A DNA stretch of 13,088 bases. Origin: an uncultured Porphyromonas sp. (GTDB taxonomy: Bacteria; Bacteroidota; Bacteroidia; Bacteroidales; Porphyromonadaceae). This document shows positions 1 through 7,521 of the stretch, one piece after another. The notes under the pieces were generated by a model that was not told the DNA's origin, searched no databases, and worked only from the letters and a program-made list of their open reading frames with translations. Both the position numbers and the translations under genes were made by a program. Position 1 is the stretch's first letter; each line of letters begins with the position of its first letter. The DNA is taken from contig URKO01000004.1 of assembly GCA_900548415.1 (NCBI GenBank), positions 1-13,088 of the forward strand. Direction: 5' to 3'.

Positions 1-16
1 TGGGGAATCTCAAATC

Positions 17-155
17 TCCACGTGGATGTTTTTTATTTTCCACGTGGGCGTGATTCATTTCTTCCGAAGTTTCATTTGATTCTTCCGAAGTTTCATTTCA
101 TTCCTCCGAGGAATTTTTTATTCTCCACCTGGATATTTCGAAATATCCACGTGGA
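17..155. repeat. Palindromic and 21-bp tandem intergenic repeat array
   Basis: The stretch has a repeated architecture. CCACGTGG palindromes lie at 18-25 and 40-47. Three consecutive 21-bp units follow at 61-81, 82-102 and 103-123; the first two differ at one base (CTTCCGAAGTTTCATTT plus GATT or CATT) and the third is diverged. At 124-155 there is a 32-bp inverted repeat centred on TTTCGAAA (136-143), with only one mismatched pair (CCACCTGG on the left, CCACGTGG on the right). The tract is AT-rich against the neighbouring genes. An ORF crosses it but has a low-complexity, repeat-derived sequence. It could be a dispersed palindromic element, a protein-binding region, or the terminator area of an upstream gene outside the window. 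The repeats are seen directly; any function is inference. Confidence 0.75.
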
Positions 156-247
156 AATCACTTTTCCCCGACATAGCACCACGTCGATATGTAATCGACT
201 CTAAATTATTGTAACGAGTCATCGTTCGATTTTCCCCAGTCAGAGGT

Positions 248-289
248 GTTGGCTATTAGCTGTTGGCCGTTAGCTATTGGCTGTTGGCT
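248..289. repeat. Six tandem RTTRGCY heptamers
   Basis: Six consecutive 7-bp units fit RTTRGCY: GTTGGCT, ATTAGCT, GTTGGCC, GTTAGCT, ATTGGCT, GTTGGCT. They vary only by purine or pyrimidine transitions. The array lies about 120 bp upstream of the S41 peptidase start. The 42-bp length is a multiple of both 7 and 3, but no gene covers it. Such heptamer arrays are prone to slippage and often differ in copy number between strains; that part is general knowledge, not seen here. Confidence 0.8.
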
Positions 290-357
290 AGAGCTGTCGG
301 AGAGTATCAGAACTGTCAGAGCCGTCGGAGCTCTAATCTTTAAGCTCTAACCTCTAA
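290..357. repeat. Degenerate 9-mer and CTCTAA repeats
   Basis: Directly after the heptamers come imperfect units: AGAGCTGTC (290-298), a 10-bp GGAGAGTATC (299-308), AGAACTGTC (309-317), AGAGCCGTC (318-326) and GGAGCTCTA (327-335). AGCTCTAA then occurs twice, followed by a related CCTCTAAC. AGAGCT (290-295) and AGCTCT (329-334) are inverted with respect to each other. The tract ends about 20 bp before the -7 box of the peptidase promoter. No function can be read from it. Confidence 0.5.
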
Positions 358-377
358 CGATGTATCTACTTATTCCG

Positions 378-385
378 TATCTTTG
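378..385 (+). promoter_or_regulatory. Bacteroidetes-type -7 box for S41 peptidase
   Basis: TATCTTTG matches the TAnnTTTG -7 element used by the primary sigma factor of Bacteroidetes. It lies 21 bp before the ATG at 407, which would leave a short leader of roughly 15 nt. I see no convincing TTG-type -33 element at the usual 19-21 bp spacing. The same octamer, followed by the same TA, occurs upstream of folD at 8471-8478, which supports a real promoter. Confidence 0.6.
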
Positions 386-406
386 TAGCAATGTCGTGAA
401 TATCGC

Positions 407-2095
407 ATGAAACAACTCCCCAACACCCTACTCACGCTACTCCTCCTCAGCGTCCTAGCATGGACCCCAACGAGGCTGTCGGCTCAAGAGAACTCTACGT
501 CACGCTCTGCGAATGACTTTACCACCACCATGGCAGTGATGGGGAGCGTACTGAGCAACGTGCGCAACTTCTTTGTGGACACGGTCGACCTGACCACGCT
601 CTACGACGGAGCACTCACCTACATGCTACAACAACTAGATCCCTACACGGTTTATTTCAACAAAGAGGAGACCCAAGCCTTTGAAGAGAGTACGACAGGG
701 CTGTACGGAGGTATCGGGGCGATACTACGACAGCATCAAGACTCGGTCGTCATCATTGGCTCGCTCATGCAGGGCAAAGCGGCCGACAAAGCAGGGCTAC
801 GCCCTGCCGACATCATCTGGCGCATCAACGGCAAGGACTTCTCTCACACGAAGGTAGTCGATGTACGCAACGAGCTACGTGGCGAGCCGGGTACACCGAT
901 CACGCTCGTAGTGCGTCGTCCTGGGTATGCGCAGGATTCACTGACGGTCATCTTCGATCGTGAGCGCATCGACCTAAGCCCCATATCTTACACAGAGCTC
1001 CTCACTGGTCGTATAGGCTTTATCTCGGTAAACACCTTCTCCACGACTACCAGTCAGGAGTTTCTCAAGGCTTACGACCGCCTACAGAAAGAGGCTGGCG
1101 GTAAGCTTAACGGGCTAATCATAGACCTCCGCGACAATGGTGGCGGGCTTATGGAGCAAGCTATACAGCTCGTCAATCTATTTATCCCTAAGGGGCAACC
1201 CGTAGTTTCGCTCAAGGGACGCTACCCGCAGCAGAGCAACAGCTACAAGACAACTAAAGAGCCGCTTGACACAGAGCTTCCCCTGGTCGTACTCATCAAC
1301 GAAGGCTCTGCCTCTGCCTCGGAGATCGTGGCGGGTGCCTTACAGGACTATGACCGTGCGGTGATCGTGGGGCGCAAGAGCTTTGGCAAAGGCCTGGTAC
1401 AGGGGACGCTCGAGCTACCCGATGGCGGACTACTCAAGCTGACTACCGCTCGATACTACATACCTAGTGGACGCTCGATACAGAAGCTCTCCTACAACCA
1501 TCGTGGAGGTGCTGAGCAGGTCAATGCGACCGACTCACTGGGTACACCCTATCTAACCGCGGGCGGACGGACCGTCTACGCTGCCGGAGGTATCATGCCC
1601 GACATCGTCTGCCCGTCAGACTCGATCCCATCGTTGCTAGGTACCCTGCTCTTTGATGCGATCACCTATGACTTTGTCACCGACTACCTACTGACGCACA
1701 AAGCTCCCGAGCGGAGTACGCTCAGGAGCTTCGACCTCGGAGACGAGGCGTATGCAGCCTACAAGCAGAAGGTGATAGAGAGCGGATTCACCTTTAAGTC
1801 TATCGCTGACGAACTGGTCAAGAAGGTGGAAGAAGCACTCAAGGGGGAGCAGCGCTACGATGAAGTATCGGACGAGTTTGCCGCTTTTCAGAAAAGTCTC
1901 AAGGCCGACACGCCTCGGCTGATGAAGACTTACGAGAGCTTCATCCGTGACTACCTCAACATGGAGATCCTCTCACGCTGCTACTACGATGAGGGTAGGC
2001 TCGAGTACTATATGTCTCGCGACAAAGTAGCACAGCGCGCTGTCTCGCTCCTAGGAGACTTGACCACGTATCATCAGTTACTCAAGGGGAAGTAA
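407..2095 (+). CDS. S41 family C-terminal processing (tail-specific) peptidase
   Basis: This is a 562-residue exported serine protease of the CtpA/Prc family, expected to act in the periplasm on the C-termini of envelope proteins. A Sec signal peptide covers about residues 1-26 (hydrophobic core TLLTLLLLSVLAW, likely cleavage at LSA-QE). A PDZ domain lies at about 97-175, with a GGIGA entry and a KAGLRPADII segment. The S41 core is at about 190-370. The catalytic Ser/Lys dyad is S303 in EGSASASE and K328 in FGKGLVQ, with Q332; the 25- and 4-residue spacings match those of E. coli Prc and B. subtilis CtpB. The C-terminal tail of about 170 residues (390-562) is helical and charged. The ATG at 407 was chosen because the signal peptide begins directly there and a -7 box sits just upstream. 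The gene is intact, and a 91-bp gap follows. The family call is sure; the substrate is unknown. Confidence 0.95.
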   Translation: MKQLPNTLLTLLLLSVLAWTPTRLSAQENSTSRSANDFTTTMAVMGSVLSNVRNFFVDTVDLTTLYDGALTYMLQQLDPYTVYFNKEETQAFEESTTGLYGGIGAILRQHQDSVVIIGSLMQGKAADKAGLRPADIIWRINGKDFSHTKVVDVRNELRGEPGTPITLVVRRPGYAQDSLTVIFDRERIDLSPISYTELLTGRIGFISVNTFSTTTSQEFLKAYDRLQKEAGGKLNGLIIDLRDNGGGLMEQAIQLVNLFIPKGQPVVSLKGRYPQQSNSYKTTKEPLDTELPLVVLINEGSASASEIVAGALQDYDRAVIVGRKSFGKGLVQGTLELPDGGLLKLTTARYYIPSGRSIQKLSYNHRGGAEQVNATDSLGTPYLTAGGRTVYAAGGIMPDIVCPSDSIPSLLGTLLFDAITYDFVTDYLLTHKAPERSTLRSFDLGDEAYAAYKQKVIESGFTFKSIADELVKKVEEALKGEQRYDEVSDEFAAFQKSLKADTPRLMKTYESFIRDYLNMEILSRCYYDEGRLEYYMSRDKVAQRAVSLLGDLTTYHQLLKGK

Positions 2096-2122
2096 CATCT
2101 CAGTCACCTTTCTATAGGCCTC

Positions 2123-2153
2123 TTGTGACACAGACATCTCATCACTATATACG
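2123..2153 (+). promoter_or_regulatory. Possible weak promoter before the transporter
   Basis: In the 91-bp gap after the peptidase gene, TTG (2123-2125) is followed after 20 bp by TATATACG (2146-2153). The spacing fits a Bacteroidetes -33/-7 pair, but the -7 box departs from TAnnTTTG at most of its TTTG part. The gap is AT-rich and I see no strong terminator hairpin in it, so read-through from the peptidase gene is equally possible. Low confidence. Confidence 0.25.
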
Positions 2154-2186
2154 CTACATTATATCAAGTAAAAAGCTTATTGTACA

Positions 2187-3866
2187 ATGAATTGGTTTGA
2201 AAACTTATTTGTCGGCACGGGGATAGCGCACTCTGTCTTCCTGATAGCCCTAGTCATCGCCGTGGGGATGCTCCTAGGACGCATCAAGATCGGCAAGGTC
2301 TCCCTAGGCGTCACGCTGGTACTCTTCGTGGGTATCTTCTTTGGTGCTCTAGGGATGCAGATCGACCCTGGCGTCCTACACTTTGTCAAGGAGTTTGGAC
2401 TGATCCTCTTTATCTATGCAGTCGGTCTACAGGTGGGTCCTGGCTTCTTTCCCTCGCTCAAGAAGGGAGGTCTGAAGCTTAACCTACTAGCCGTCCTAGT
2501 CGTCATGCTCGGTGTGGGCGTCACTATCGTCATCAAGTACCTCTCGGGACTACCTATGTCGACGATGGTCGGTATCCTCTCGGGAGCCGTAACGAATACG
2601 CCTGGTCTAGGTGCTGCTGAGCAGACCTACACAGACATCATGGGTACGTCCGACCCCTCCATAGCGATGGGCTATGCGGTCGCCTACCCGCTGGGGGTGA
2701 TCGGCATCATCCTCTCTATGATGGTGGTGCGCGCCGTCTTGCGCATCAACCTACGCAAGGAGGAGCAGGACTTCGTCTCTCAAGATGATGCATTGGAGCA
2801 TACGGCACGCTCAGCATCCTTTGTCGTGGCAAACCCCGCTATCTTTGGTAAGTCTATCATGGAGCTCCTCTCGAGCTACTTCACGCATGGCGACATCGTC
2901 ATATCACGACACTACAGTCATGAGACGCAAGAGATCACGGTCGCTAACGGGAGCACCATCCTGCAGGAGCATGACCGCGTCTTCGTCATCGGTCAGCCTC
3001 ATGAGCTGGATCATACAGAGGCGATCTTCGGACAGCGCATCGAGATAGACCGTAAGAAGTGGATCCCCACGGGGTCAAACCTCATCAGTAACAAGTATAC
3101 GATCACTAAGAAAACGCTCAACGGTAAGCGCCTCGGTGAGCTACAGCTACGTCAGATCTATGGGGTCAACGTGACCCGCGTGACCCGTGCTGGTGTAGAT
3201 CTCGTAGCACATCCTAGTATGCGACTGCAGATGGGTGACCAGATACGTGTCGTAGGCTCAGACGCTTCTGTCAACAAGGTGCGTGAGCTGGTCGGTGACT
3301 CACAGAAGCATCTTAACGAGCCAAACCTGATCGGTATCTTCATCGGTATCGCACTCGGTGTGCTTCTCGGCTCTATCCCCTTCATGTTCCCCGGCATTCC
3401 ACAGCCTGTCAAGCTAGGCCTAGCGGGCGGTCCCCTCATCGTGGCTATCCTACTGAGCAACTTCGGGCCTAAGTTTGGCATCGTAACCTATACAACACAG
3501 AGTGCCAACCTCATGATCCGTGAGATCGGCATCGCACTCTTCCTCACCTGTGTCGGTATTGGTGCGGGCGATGGCTTCGTCGATACCATTGTAAATGGGG
3601 GCTATCACTGGGTCGGCTACGGCTTTATCATCACCATCATCCCGATGCTGGTCGTCGGCTTCCTCGGCAAGAAGGTCTTTAAGGTCAACTACCTCACACT
3701 CTCTGGACTGATGGCGGGCAGTATGACCGATCCTCCTGCACTCGCCTACGCCAACGGACTCACCGAGGAGGATGCTCCCGCCGTGGGCTATGCGACGGTC
3801 TACCCACTGACGATGTTCCTCCGTGTCTTGACGGCACAGATGCTCATCATATTCTTCGTAAGCTAA
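2187..3866 (+). CDS. YidE/AspT-type transporter with two RCK_C domains
   Basis: This is a 559-residue inner-membrane protein of the aspartate:alanine exchanger (AAE) family. The layout is canonical. An N-terminal block of hydrophobic segments (about residues 10-195) carries the family motif [12 protein letters not shown] at 133-144. Two cytosolic RCK_C (TrkA-C) domains follow at about 209-285 and 304-375. A second membrane block (about 385-559) carries the mirrored [13 protein letters not shown] motif starting near 511. The repeat of membrane halves around paired RCK_C domains is the family signature. Characterised members exchange aspartate for alanine, but most homologues, including E. coli YidE, have no proven substrate, so none is assigned. 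The ATG at 2187 gives a natural amphipathic start just before the first membrane segment. The next gene follows after 24 bp, probably in the same transcript. Confidence 0.92.
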   Translation: MNWFENLFVGTGIAHSVFLIALVIAVGMLLGRIKIGKVSLGVTLVLFVGIFFGALGMQIDPGVLHFVKEFGLILFIYAVGLQVGPGFFPSLKKGGLKLNLLAVLVVMLGVGVTIVIKYLSGLPMSTMVGILSGAVTNTPGLGAAEQTYTDIMGTSDPSIAMGYAVAYPLGVIGIILSMMVVRAVLRINLRKEEQDFVSQDDALEHTARSASFVVANPAIFGKSIMELLSSYFTHGDIVISRHYSHETQEITVANGSTILQEHDRVFVIGQPHELDHTEAIFGQRIEIDRKKWIPTGSNLISNKYTITKKTLNGKRLGELQLRQIYGVNVTRVTRAGVDLVAHPSMRLQMGDQIRVVGSDASVNKVRELVGDSQKHLNEPNLIGIFIGIALGVLLGSIPFMFPGIPQPVKLGLAGGPLIVAILLSNFGPKFGIVTYTTQSANLMIREIGIALFLTCVGIGAGDGFVDTIVNGGYHWVGYGFIITIIPMLVVGFLGKKVFKVNYLTLSGLMAGSMTDPPALAYANGLTEEDAPAVGYATVYPLTMFLRVLTAQMLIIFFVS

Positions 3867-3890
3867 TAACTAACATAACCTAATCAAACT

Positions 3891-4196
3891 ATGGCAAGTC
3901 GTAAAACTCTCAAGAAGGCAATACACAGCGAGGTCGAGGAGATGCTCTTTGACCTATCTATCCTCTACTCCGTAGCTCCCGAGGAGCGTGAGTACGCCAT
4001 CGAGCAGCTCATTATGAAGGTGATCGATGCGGAGAGAGACTTCGTCGCTCGCATTTCGCACACAGACGGCAAGGGTGAGCCTAAGCTCGTACGCAACTAC
4101 TACCACAAGCTCCGTGAGGAGTACACACACTTCGTCAACGAGATCGAGGGTGAGGTTAACAAGCTCTGCGATGAGCTTCTAGCTCCCGAGGCTTAG
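3891..4196 (+). CDS. Conserved-looking small helical protein of unknown function
   Basis: I do not recognise this 101-residue protein. It is highly charged, lacks cysteine apart from one near the C-terminus (KLCDELL), has no signal peptide or membrane segment, and should be cytosolic and almost entirely helical. Heptad-like spacing in SEVEEMLFDLSIL and FVNEIEGEVNKL suggests a helical bundle or a self-associating protein. It is very probably real: it shares the codon style of its neighbours, fills the space between two clear genes with 24 and 8 bp margins, and has no better competitor on either strand. Its position between a membrane transporter and a phospholipid acyltransferase suggests co-transcription but does not define a role. 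Confidence 0.8.
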   Translation: MASRKTLKKAIHSEVEEMLFDLSILYSVAPEEREYAIEQLIMKVIDAERDFVARISHTDGKGEPKLVRNYYHKLREEYTHFVNEIEGEVNKLCDELLAPEA

Positions 4197-4204
4197 TCTG
4201 TCGC

Positions 4205-4744
4205 ATGAAGCTAGCACGGCTCATACTGCGCTGGTGTGGTTGGCAGCTCCTCGAGCCAGCCACCTATCCACGACAGAGCGTCATCTGTGTAGCTCCCCAC
4301 ACGAGCAATATGGACTTTATATGGGGCAAGCTATACTACAAAGCGGTGGGACAGAGAGCGCACTTCTTGATGAAGAAAGAGCTCTTTGTCCCGCCACTCG
4401 GCTGGATCTTTAAGGCAATGGGAGGCATCCCGATAGATCGTAGTCGCAAGGGCAATACGGTCGGGCAGGTCGTAGATCGCTTTCGAGCTAAGGACGACTT
4501 TGCGGTGGCCATCACGCCTGAGGGTTCGCGTAAAGCTCGGGATAGGTGGAAGACCGGCTTCTACCATATCGCCGAGGAGGCTGGCGTACCCATACAGCTG
4601 GCCGTCATCGACTATAAGCGTAAGGTGCTGGGCATCTTCGAGCAGTTTGTCCCGACGGGCGACCTCGACAAGGACATACTATATATAAGGAGTAAGTACC
4701 ACGCCGACCAAGCAAAGAAGCCTCACCTCTTTGCGGAGTCATAA
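4205..4744 (+). CDS. PlsC-like lysophospholipid/glycerol acyltransferase
   Basis: This 179-residue acyltransferase belongs to the LPLAT superfamily, whose members move an acyl chain from acyl-CoA or acyl-ACP to a lysophospholipid or related acceptor at the inner membrane. The catalytic HX4D motif is HTSNMD (H32 to D37). The acceptor-phosphate motif GGIPIDR is at 73-79 and TPEGSRK at 104-110, followed by WKTGFYHIA (115-123), a block common in this short subgroup. At 179 residues it is clearly shorter than typical PlsC (about 245) and has only a weakly hydrophobic N-terminus, so it resembles the compact acyltransferases common in Bacteroidetes. It may not be the essential lysophosphatidate enzyme. 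The acceptor is unknown; an ornithine-lipid or lipid A-related step is possible. It starts 8 bp after the small helical gene, and its stop overlaps an SD-like AAGGAG for the next gene. Confidence 0.88.
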   Translation: MKLARLILRWCGWQLLEPATYPRQSVICVAPHTSNMDFIWGKLYYKAVGQRAHFLMKKELFVPPLGWIFKAMGGIPIDRSRKGNTVGQVVDRFRAKDDFAVAITPEGSRKARDRWKTGFYHIAEEAGVPIQLAVIDYKRKVLGIFEQFVPTGDLDKDILYIRSKYHADQAKKPHLFAES

Positions 4745-4748
4745 GGAG
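4743..4748 (+). promoter_or_regulatory. Canonical Shine-Dalgarno before the omega-amidase
   Basis: AAGGAG sits 8 bp upstream of the ATG at 4757 and overlaps the TAA stop (4742-4744) of the acyltransferase. Good SD sequences are uncommon in Bacteroidetes, where leaders are usually AT-rich without one. The overlap suggests translational coupling, and it supports 4757 as the start. It could also be chance. Confidence 0.5.
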
Positions 4749-4756
4749 TCCTCGAC

Positions 4757-5575
4757 ATGGAGCACGAAGCTTTACAGATCTTCCTCGCACAGCGTCCCAT
4801 CGTCTGGACAGATCCCGAAGCAAACCTTCGCCTCATGGCAGAGGACATACGCACAGCTGCCGAAGGAGGGGCGCACTTCGTCGTCTTCCCCGAGGTGATG
4901 CTCACGGGCTTCAACCTCAAGGTGGCTCAGTCAGCTCGTCCCTGGCAAGGGGCTGAGCTGGAGCGTCTTCGTGCCTTGGCGCAGGAGCATCAGATAGCGA
5001 TCGCCTCCTCAGCCTTCGTATGGGACGATGAGACGCAACCGACACACTACTACAACCGCGCCTACATCATGCTCCCTGACGGATCGATCTATGCGCAGGA
5101 CAAGCGGCACCTCTTCTCCATGGCTGGCGAAGATCGCCGACTCACGCCAGGCGACGGCTACGACATCATCACCTATCGTGGCTGGCGCATACGACTGATC
5201 ACCTGCTACGACCTACGCTTCCCCGTCTGGTGCCGCAACCGCACCCACTCCGACGGCTCGCTCGACTACGACCTCCTGCTCGTCGTCGCCAACTGGCCTC
5301 GTCCCCGCATCACCGCTTGGCGCACGCTCCTACAAGCTCGTGCCATCGAGAATGTCGCCTACGTCATCGGAGTCAACCGCATCGGCTCCGACCCCTTTGG
5401 CACCGACTACTCAGGCGAAAGCTTAGCCTACGACTACCTCGGGCGGCCAATCTGCGAGGCGGAGCCATACGCAGACCAACTGCTCAGCGCCACGCTAGAG
5501 CGAGAGCCTCTAGAAGCCTTTCGGCAGAAGTTCCCCGTATGGCGCGACAGCGACACCTTTACCATTCACTCCTAA
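4757..5575 (+). CDS. YafV-type omega-amidase, nitrilase superfamily
   Basis: This 272-residue cytosolic carbon-nitrogen hydrolase has the catalytic Glu-Lys-Cys triad in full: E46 in FPEVMLTGF, K116 in AQDKRHLF and C150 in ITCYDLRFP. A second glutamate, E125 in SMAGED, matches the position that often assists catalysis. The opening (FLAQRPIVWTDPEANL) and the CYDLRFPVWCRNR block resemble E. coli YafV and Nit2-type omega-amidases, which hydrolyse 2-oxoglutaramate or 2-oxosuccinamate to the 2-oxoacid and ammonia as metabolite repair after glutamine transamination. Length is near YafV (about 256). It is less like the eukaryotic Nit1 branch, but substrate cannot be settled by eye. The start is supported by an SD. 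The gene lies 12 bp after the acyltransferase and 6 bp before the importer lipoprotein; no functional link to either is evident. Confidence 0.9.
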   Translation: MEHEALQIFLAQRPIVWTDPEANLRLMAEDIRTAAEGGAHFVVFPEVMLTGFNLKVAQSARPWQGAELERLRALAQEHQIAIASSAFVWDDETQPTHYYNRAYIMLPDGSIYAQDKRHLFSMAGEDRRLTPGDGYDIITYRGWRIRLITCYDLRFPVWCRNRTHSDGSLDYDLLLVVANWPRPRITAWRTLLQARAIENVAYVIGVNRIGSDPFGTDYSGESLAYDYLGRPICEAEPYADQLLSATLEREPLEAFRQKFPVWRDSDTFTIHS

Positions 5576-5581
5576 CGTACT

Positions 5582-6451
5582 ATGACCGCTCTAACCTCTT
5601 CGTCCCGCAGACCGCTCTTACGTCTCCTCCCGCTCCTGCTCCTGCTCCCCCTTTTGGTCGGTTGCCACAAAGCAAGTCAGCAAGAAGAAGAGGAGACGCC
5701 AGCACCACGCATCGTCTCGCTCGTGCCCTCTGTAACCAATCAGATCTACGACCTCGCGTGCGACTCGCTCCTCGTCGGCTGCACCTCTTACTGCACCAAA
5801 GCGATTGCCGACAGCGTCCCCATCGTAGGCTCTGCCATACAGACCAATCTCGAGCTACTCATCGCACAGCGTCCGACCCTCGTCTTTGCGTCCGACTTCA
5901 CCGCTCCACAGACCATCTCCGCCCTAGAGAACGCTGGCATCGAGGTCGTTCAGCTTACCAACCCCGCCAGCTACGACGCCATACAGGAGCAGTATCGCCA
6001 GATCGCCGAAATCGTCGGCGCGAGCGACCGTGCCGAGGCTCAGCTCGCAGAGATCAACCAACGCGTCGACTGGCTCAAGCAGCTCAATGCGGTACGTCCT
6101 TGGCATCCGCGCGCCTTCATGCAGATAGCTTTTGACCCGCTCTTTGGTGCCTCCACATCGACTTACATGAACGATCTGATCACCTTCAGCGGCTGTACAA
6201 ACATCGTCACCATGGCGGGCAATGGTCAGCTCAATCTGGAGTATGTCGTAGAGCAAGACCCCGAGGTGCTCTTCCTGATCACCAATCATGGTAGCGAGAG
6301 CGGATCAGAAGAGTCGTGGCACAAGCTGCGCTCGGTCACAGCTGTGCAGCAAGGCAACTACTGCCCGCTCCCAGGAGAAGTCGTCAGCCAGCCCACGCCA
6401 CAGCACTTTGTCGAGGCACTGCAGCTGATGACCGACTACCTTAGTGAGTAA
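5582..6451 (+). CDS. ABC importer substrate-binding lipoprotein (BtuF/FecB-like)
   Basis: This 289-residue lipoprotein is the extracytoplasmic binding component of the ABC importer encoded by the next two genes. A type II signal peptide has arginines at the N-terminus, a leucine-rich core (about 12-26) and a lipobox LVGC with Cys28 as the lipidated residue. After a short acidic linker (QQEEEETPAP), the Peripla_BP_2 (class III, TroA-like) fold starts with RIVSLVPSVTNQIYDL, close to the RIVSLSPS-type opening of BtuF. Later segments (ELLIAQRPTLVFAS, YVVEQDPEVLFLI) are typical of the fold, and a long helix rich in Ala, Glu and Gln should link the two lobes. Aromatic and Cys residues near the cleft do not identify the ligand: cobalamin, heme and ferric siderophore are all possible. 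The start lies 6 bp after the preceding stop. Confidence 0.9.
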   Translation: MTALTSSSRRPLLRLLPLLLLLPLLVGCHKASQQEEEETPAPRIVSLVPSVTNQIYDLACDSLLVGCTSYCTKAIADSVPIVGSAIQTNLELLIAQRPTLVFASDFTAPQTISALENAGIEVVQLTNPASYDAIQEQYRQIAEIVGASDRAEAQLAEINQRVDWLKQLNAVRPWHPRAFMQIAFDPLFGASTSTYMNDLITFSGCTNIVTMAGNGQLNLEYVVEQDPEVLFLITNHGSESGSEESWHKLRSVTAVQQGNYCPLPGEVVSQPTPQHFVEALQLMTDYLSE

Positions 6452-6510
6452 AAGGACCTAGCCCCTCCGCCCGCCTAGAGTTCCCCTCATCTAGCAAAAG
6501 CTCCTCCCCC

Positions 6511-7521
6511 ATGCCTCACCGCCCGACTCTTGCGAAGTCTTATTGGACGCTTCCACTGATGGTGCTGCTGCTCCTGGTCGTCGCCATCTTGTCGCTACAT
6601 GTCGGGGCTCATCCCATCTCCCTCTGGCAGCTCTCAGAGATACTCTCCGACCCCACCTCGGTCGAGTACACGATCCTAATGCAGCTACGTCTGCCACGCA
6701 TCATCAACGCCATCTCCATCGGTGGCGGGCTAAGCCTCTGCGGAGCTATCCTGCAGGGGCTTTTTCGCAACCCGCTCGTCGAGCCGTACACCCTCGGCAT
6801 ATCGGGTGGTGCTTCGCTCGGAGTAACGCTCGCCATCGTCTTAGGCTTGTCCTCCGCCTTCTTGACGCTCCCCGCCTTTGGCTTCATCGGTGCCTTGGTC
6901 ACCATCTTACTGGTCTATGCCAATAGCTACCAGCATCACGGGCTAAGCGTGCAGCGCATGCTCCTCGTCGGTGTGATGGTCAGCTTTATGGCTTCGTCAG
7001 GCGTCATGCTCCTCCTCTCGGTAGCTCGTGCCGAGCAACTCTCCCGCATCATTTTCTGGACGATGGGGTCGCTACAAGAGAGTAAACCGCTCATCGTCTG
7101 GGGAATGCTCCTCTTCACTTTGCTCCTCCTAGGGGTCAGCTACCTCTTCGTGCAGTCGCTCAATGCGCTTCGTCTAGGCGAACTCAAAGCGCAGCAGCTC
7201 GGCATCGACACCCGTCGGGTCGTGCTATGGCTCTTCGTGCTCAGTTCGCTGCTAACCAGTGCCTGCGTTGCCGTCGCTGGCGTCATCGGCTTCGTCGGGC
7301 TAGTCATCCCGCAGGCGACACGCATCCTTTTAGGCAATGACTACCGAGTCCTCCTCGTCGGGAGCTTTGTCAATGGCGGCATCTTCCTCATTCTTTGCGA
7401 TATGTTGGCACGCACCATCCTTTCGCCCATCGAGCTGCCGATAGGTGTCATCACCGGCTTGATCGGTGGCGTCGCCTTCCTCTACCTCATTCACCGCACC
7501 AGACGCTCGCACCAGATATGA
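6511..7521 (+). CDS. FecCD-family ABC importer permease (BtuC/FecD-like)
   Basis: This 336-residue inner-membrane permease has the many hydrophobic segments expected of the ten-helix FecCD fold and probably works as a homodimer. Diagnostic motifs are RLPR (60-63), a GAILQGLFRNPLVEP stretch (78-92), GISGGASLG (96-104) and the C-terminal GVIGFVGLVIPQATR region (257-271), followed by ELPIG (308-312). LGELKAQQLGID (222-233) should form the coupling segment that meets the ATPase. Most relatives have VPH or IPH where this protein has IPQ (Q268); this may be lineage variation. A pyrimidine-rich 59-bp gap separates it from the lipoprotein gene, with no good promoter, so co-transcription is likely. 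Its TGA overlaps the ATPase start by 4 bp (ATGA), implying translational coupling. Confidence 0.94.
   Translation: MPHRPTLAKSYWTLPLMVLLLLVVAILSLHVGAHPISLWQLSEILSDPTSVEYTILMQLRLPRIINAISIGGGLSLCGAILQGLFRNPLVEPYTLGISGGASLGVTLAIVLGLSSAFLTLPAFGFIGALVTILLVYANSYQHHGLSVQRMLLVGVMVSFMASSGVMLLLSVARAEQLSRIIFWTMGSLQESKPLIVWGMLLFTLLLLGVSYLFVQSLNALRLGELKAQQLGIDTRRVVLWLFVLSSLLTSACVAVAGVIGFVGLVIPQATRILLGNDYRVLLVGSFVNGGIFLILCDMLARTILSPIELPIGVITGLIGGVAFLYLIHRTRRSHQI

Noticed and set aside
61..123. Three 21-bp repeats considered as a CRISPR-like array
   Set aside because: Units are contiguous with no spacers and the third is diverged; there are no cas genes nearby.
22..204. A 60-codon forward frame across the 5' repeat region
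   Set aside because: It is made of the palindromes and 21-bp repeats, has low-complexity Phe/Pro/His content, and resembles no protein.
5230..6135. A 301-codon forward frame spanning the amidase and lipoprotein genes
   Set aside because: Arg/Pro/His-rich translation typical of an out-of-frame shadow of GC-rich genes; both overlapped genes are clearly real in other frames.
6452..6510. GGACCTAG / CTAGAGTTCC arms as a terminator between lipoprotein and permease genes
   Set aside because: Arms are short with a mismatch, there is no T-run, and the genes form one importer.
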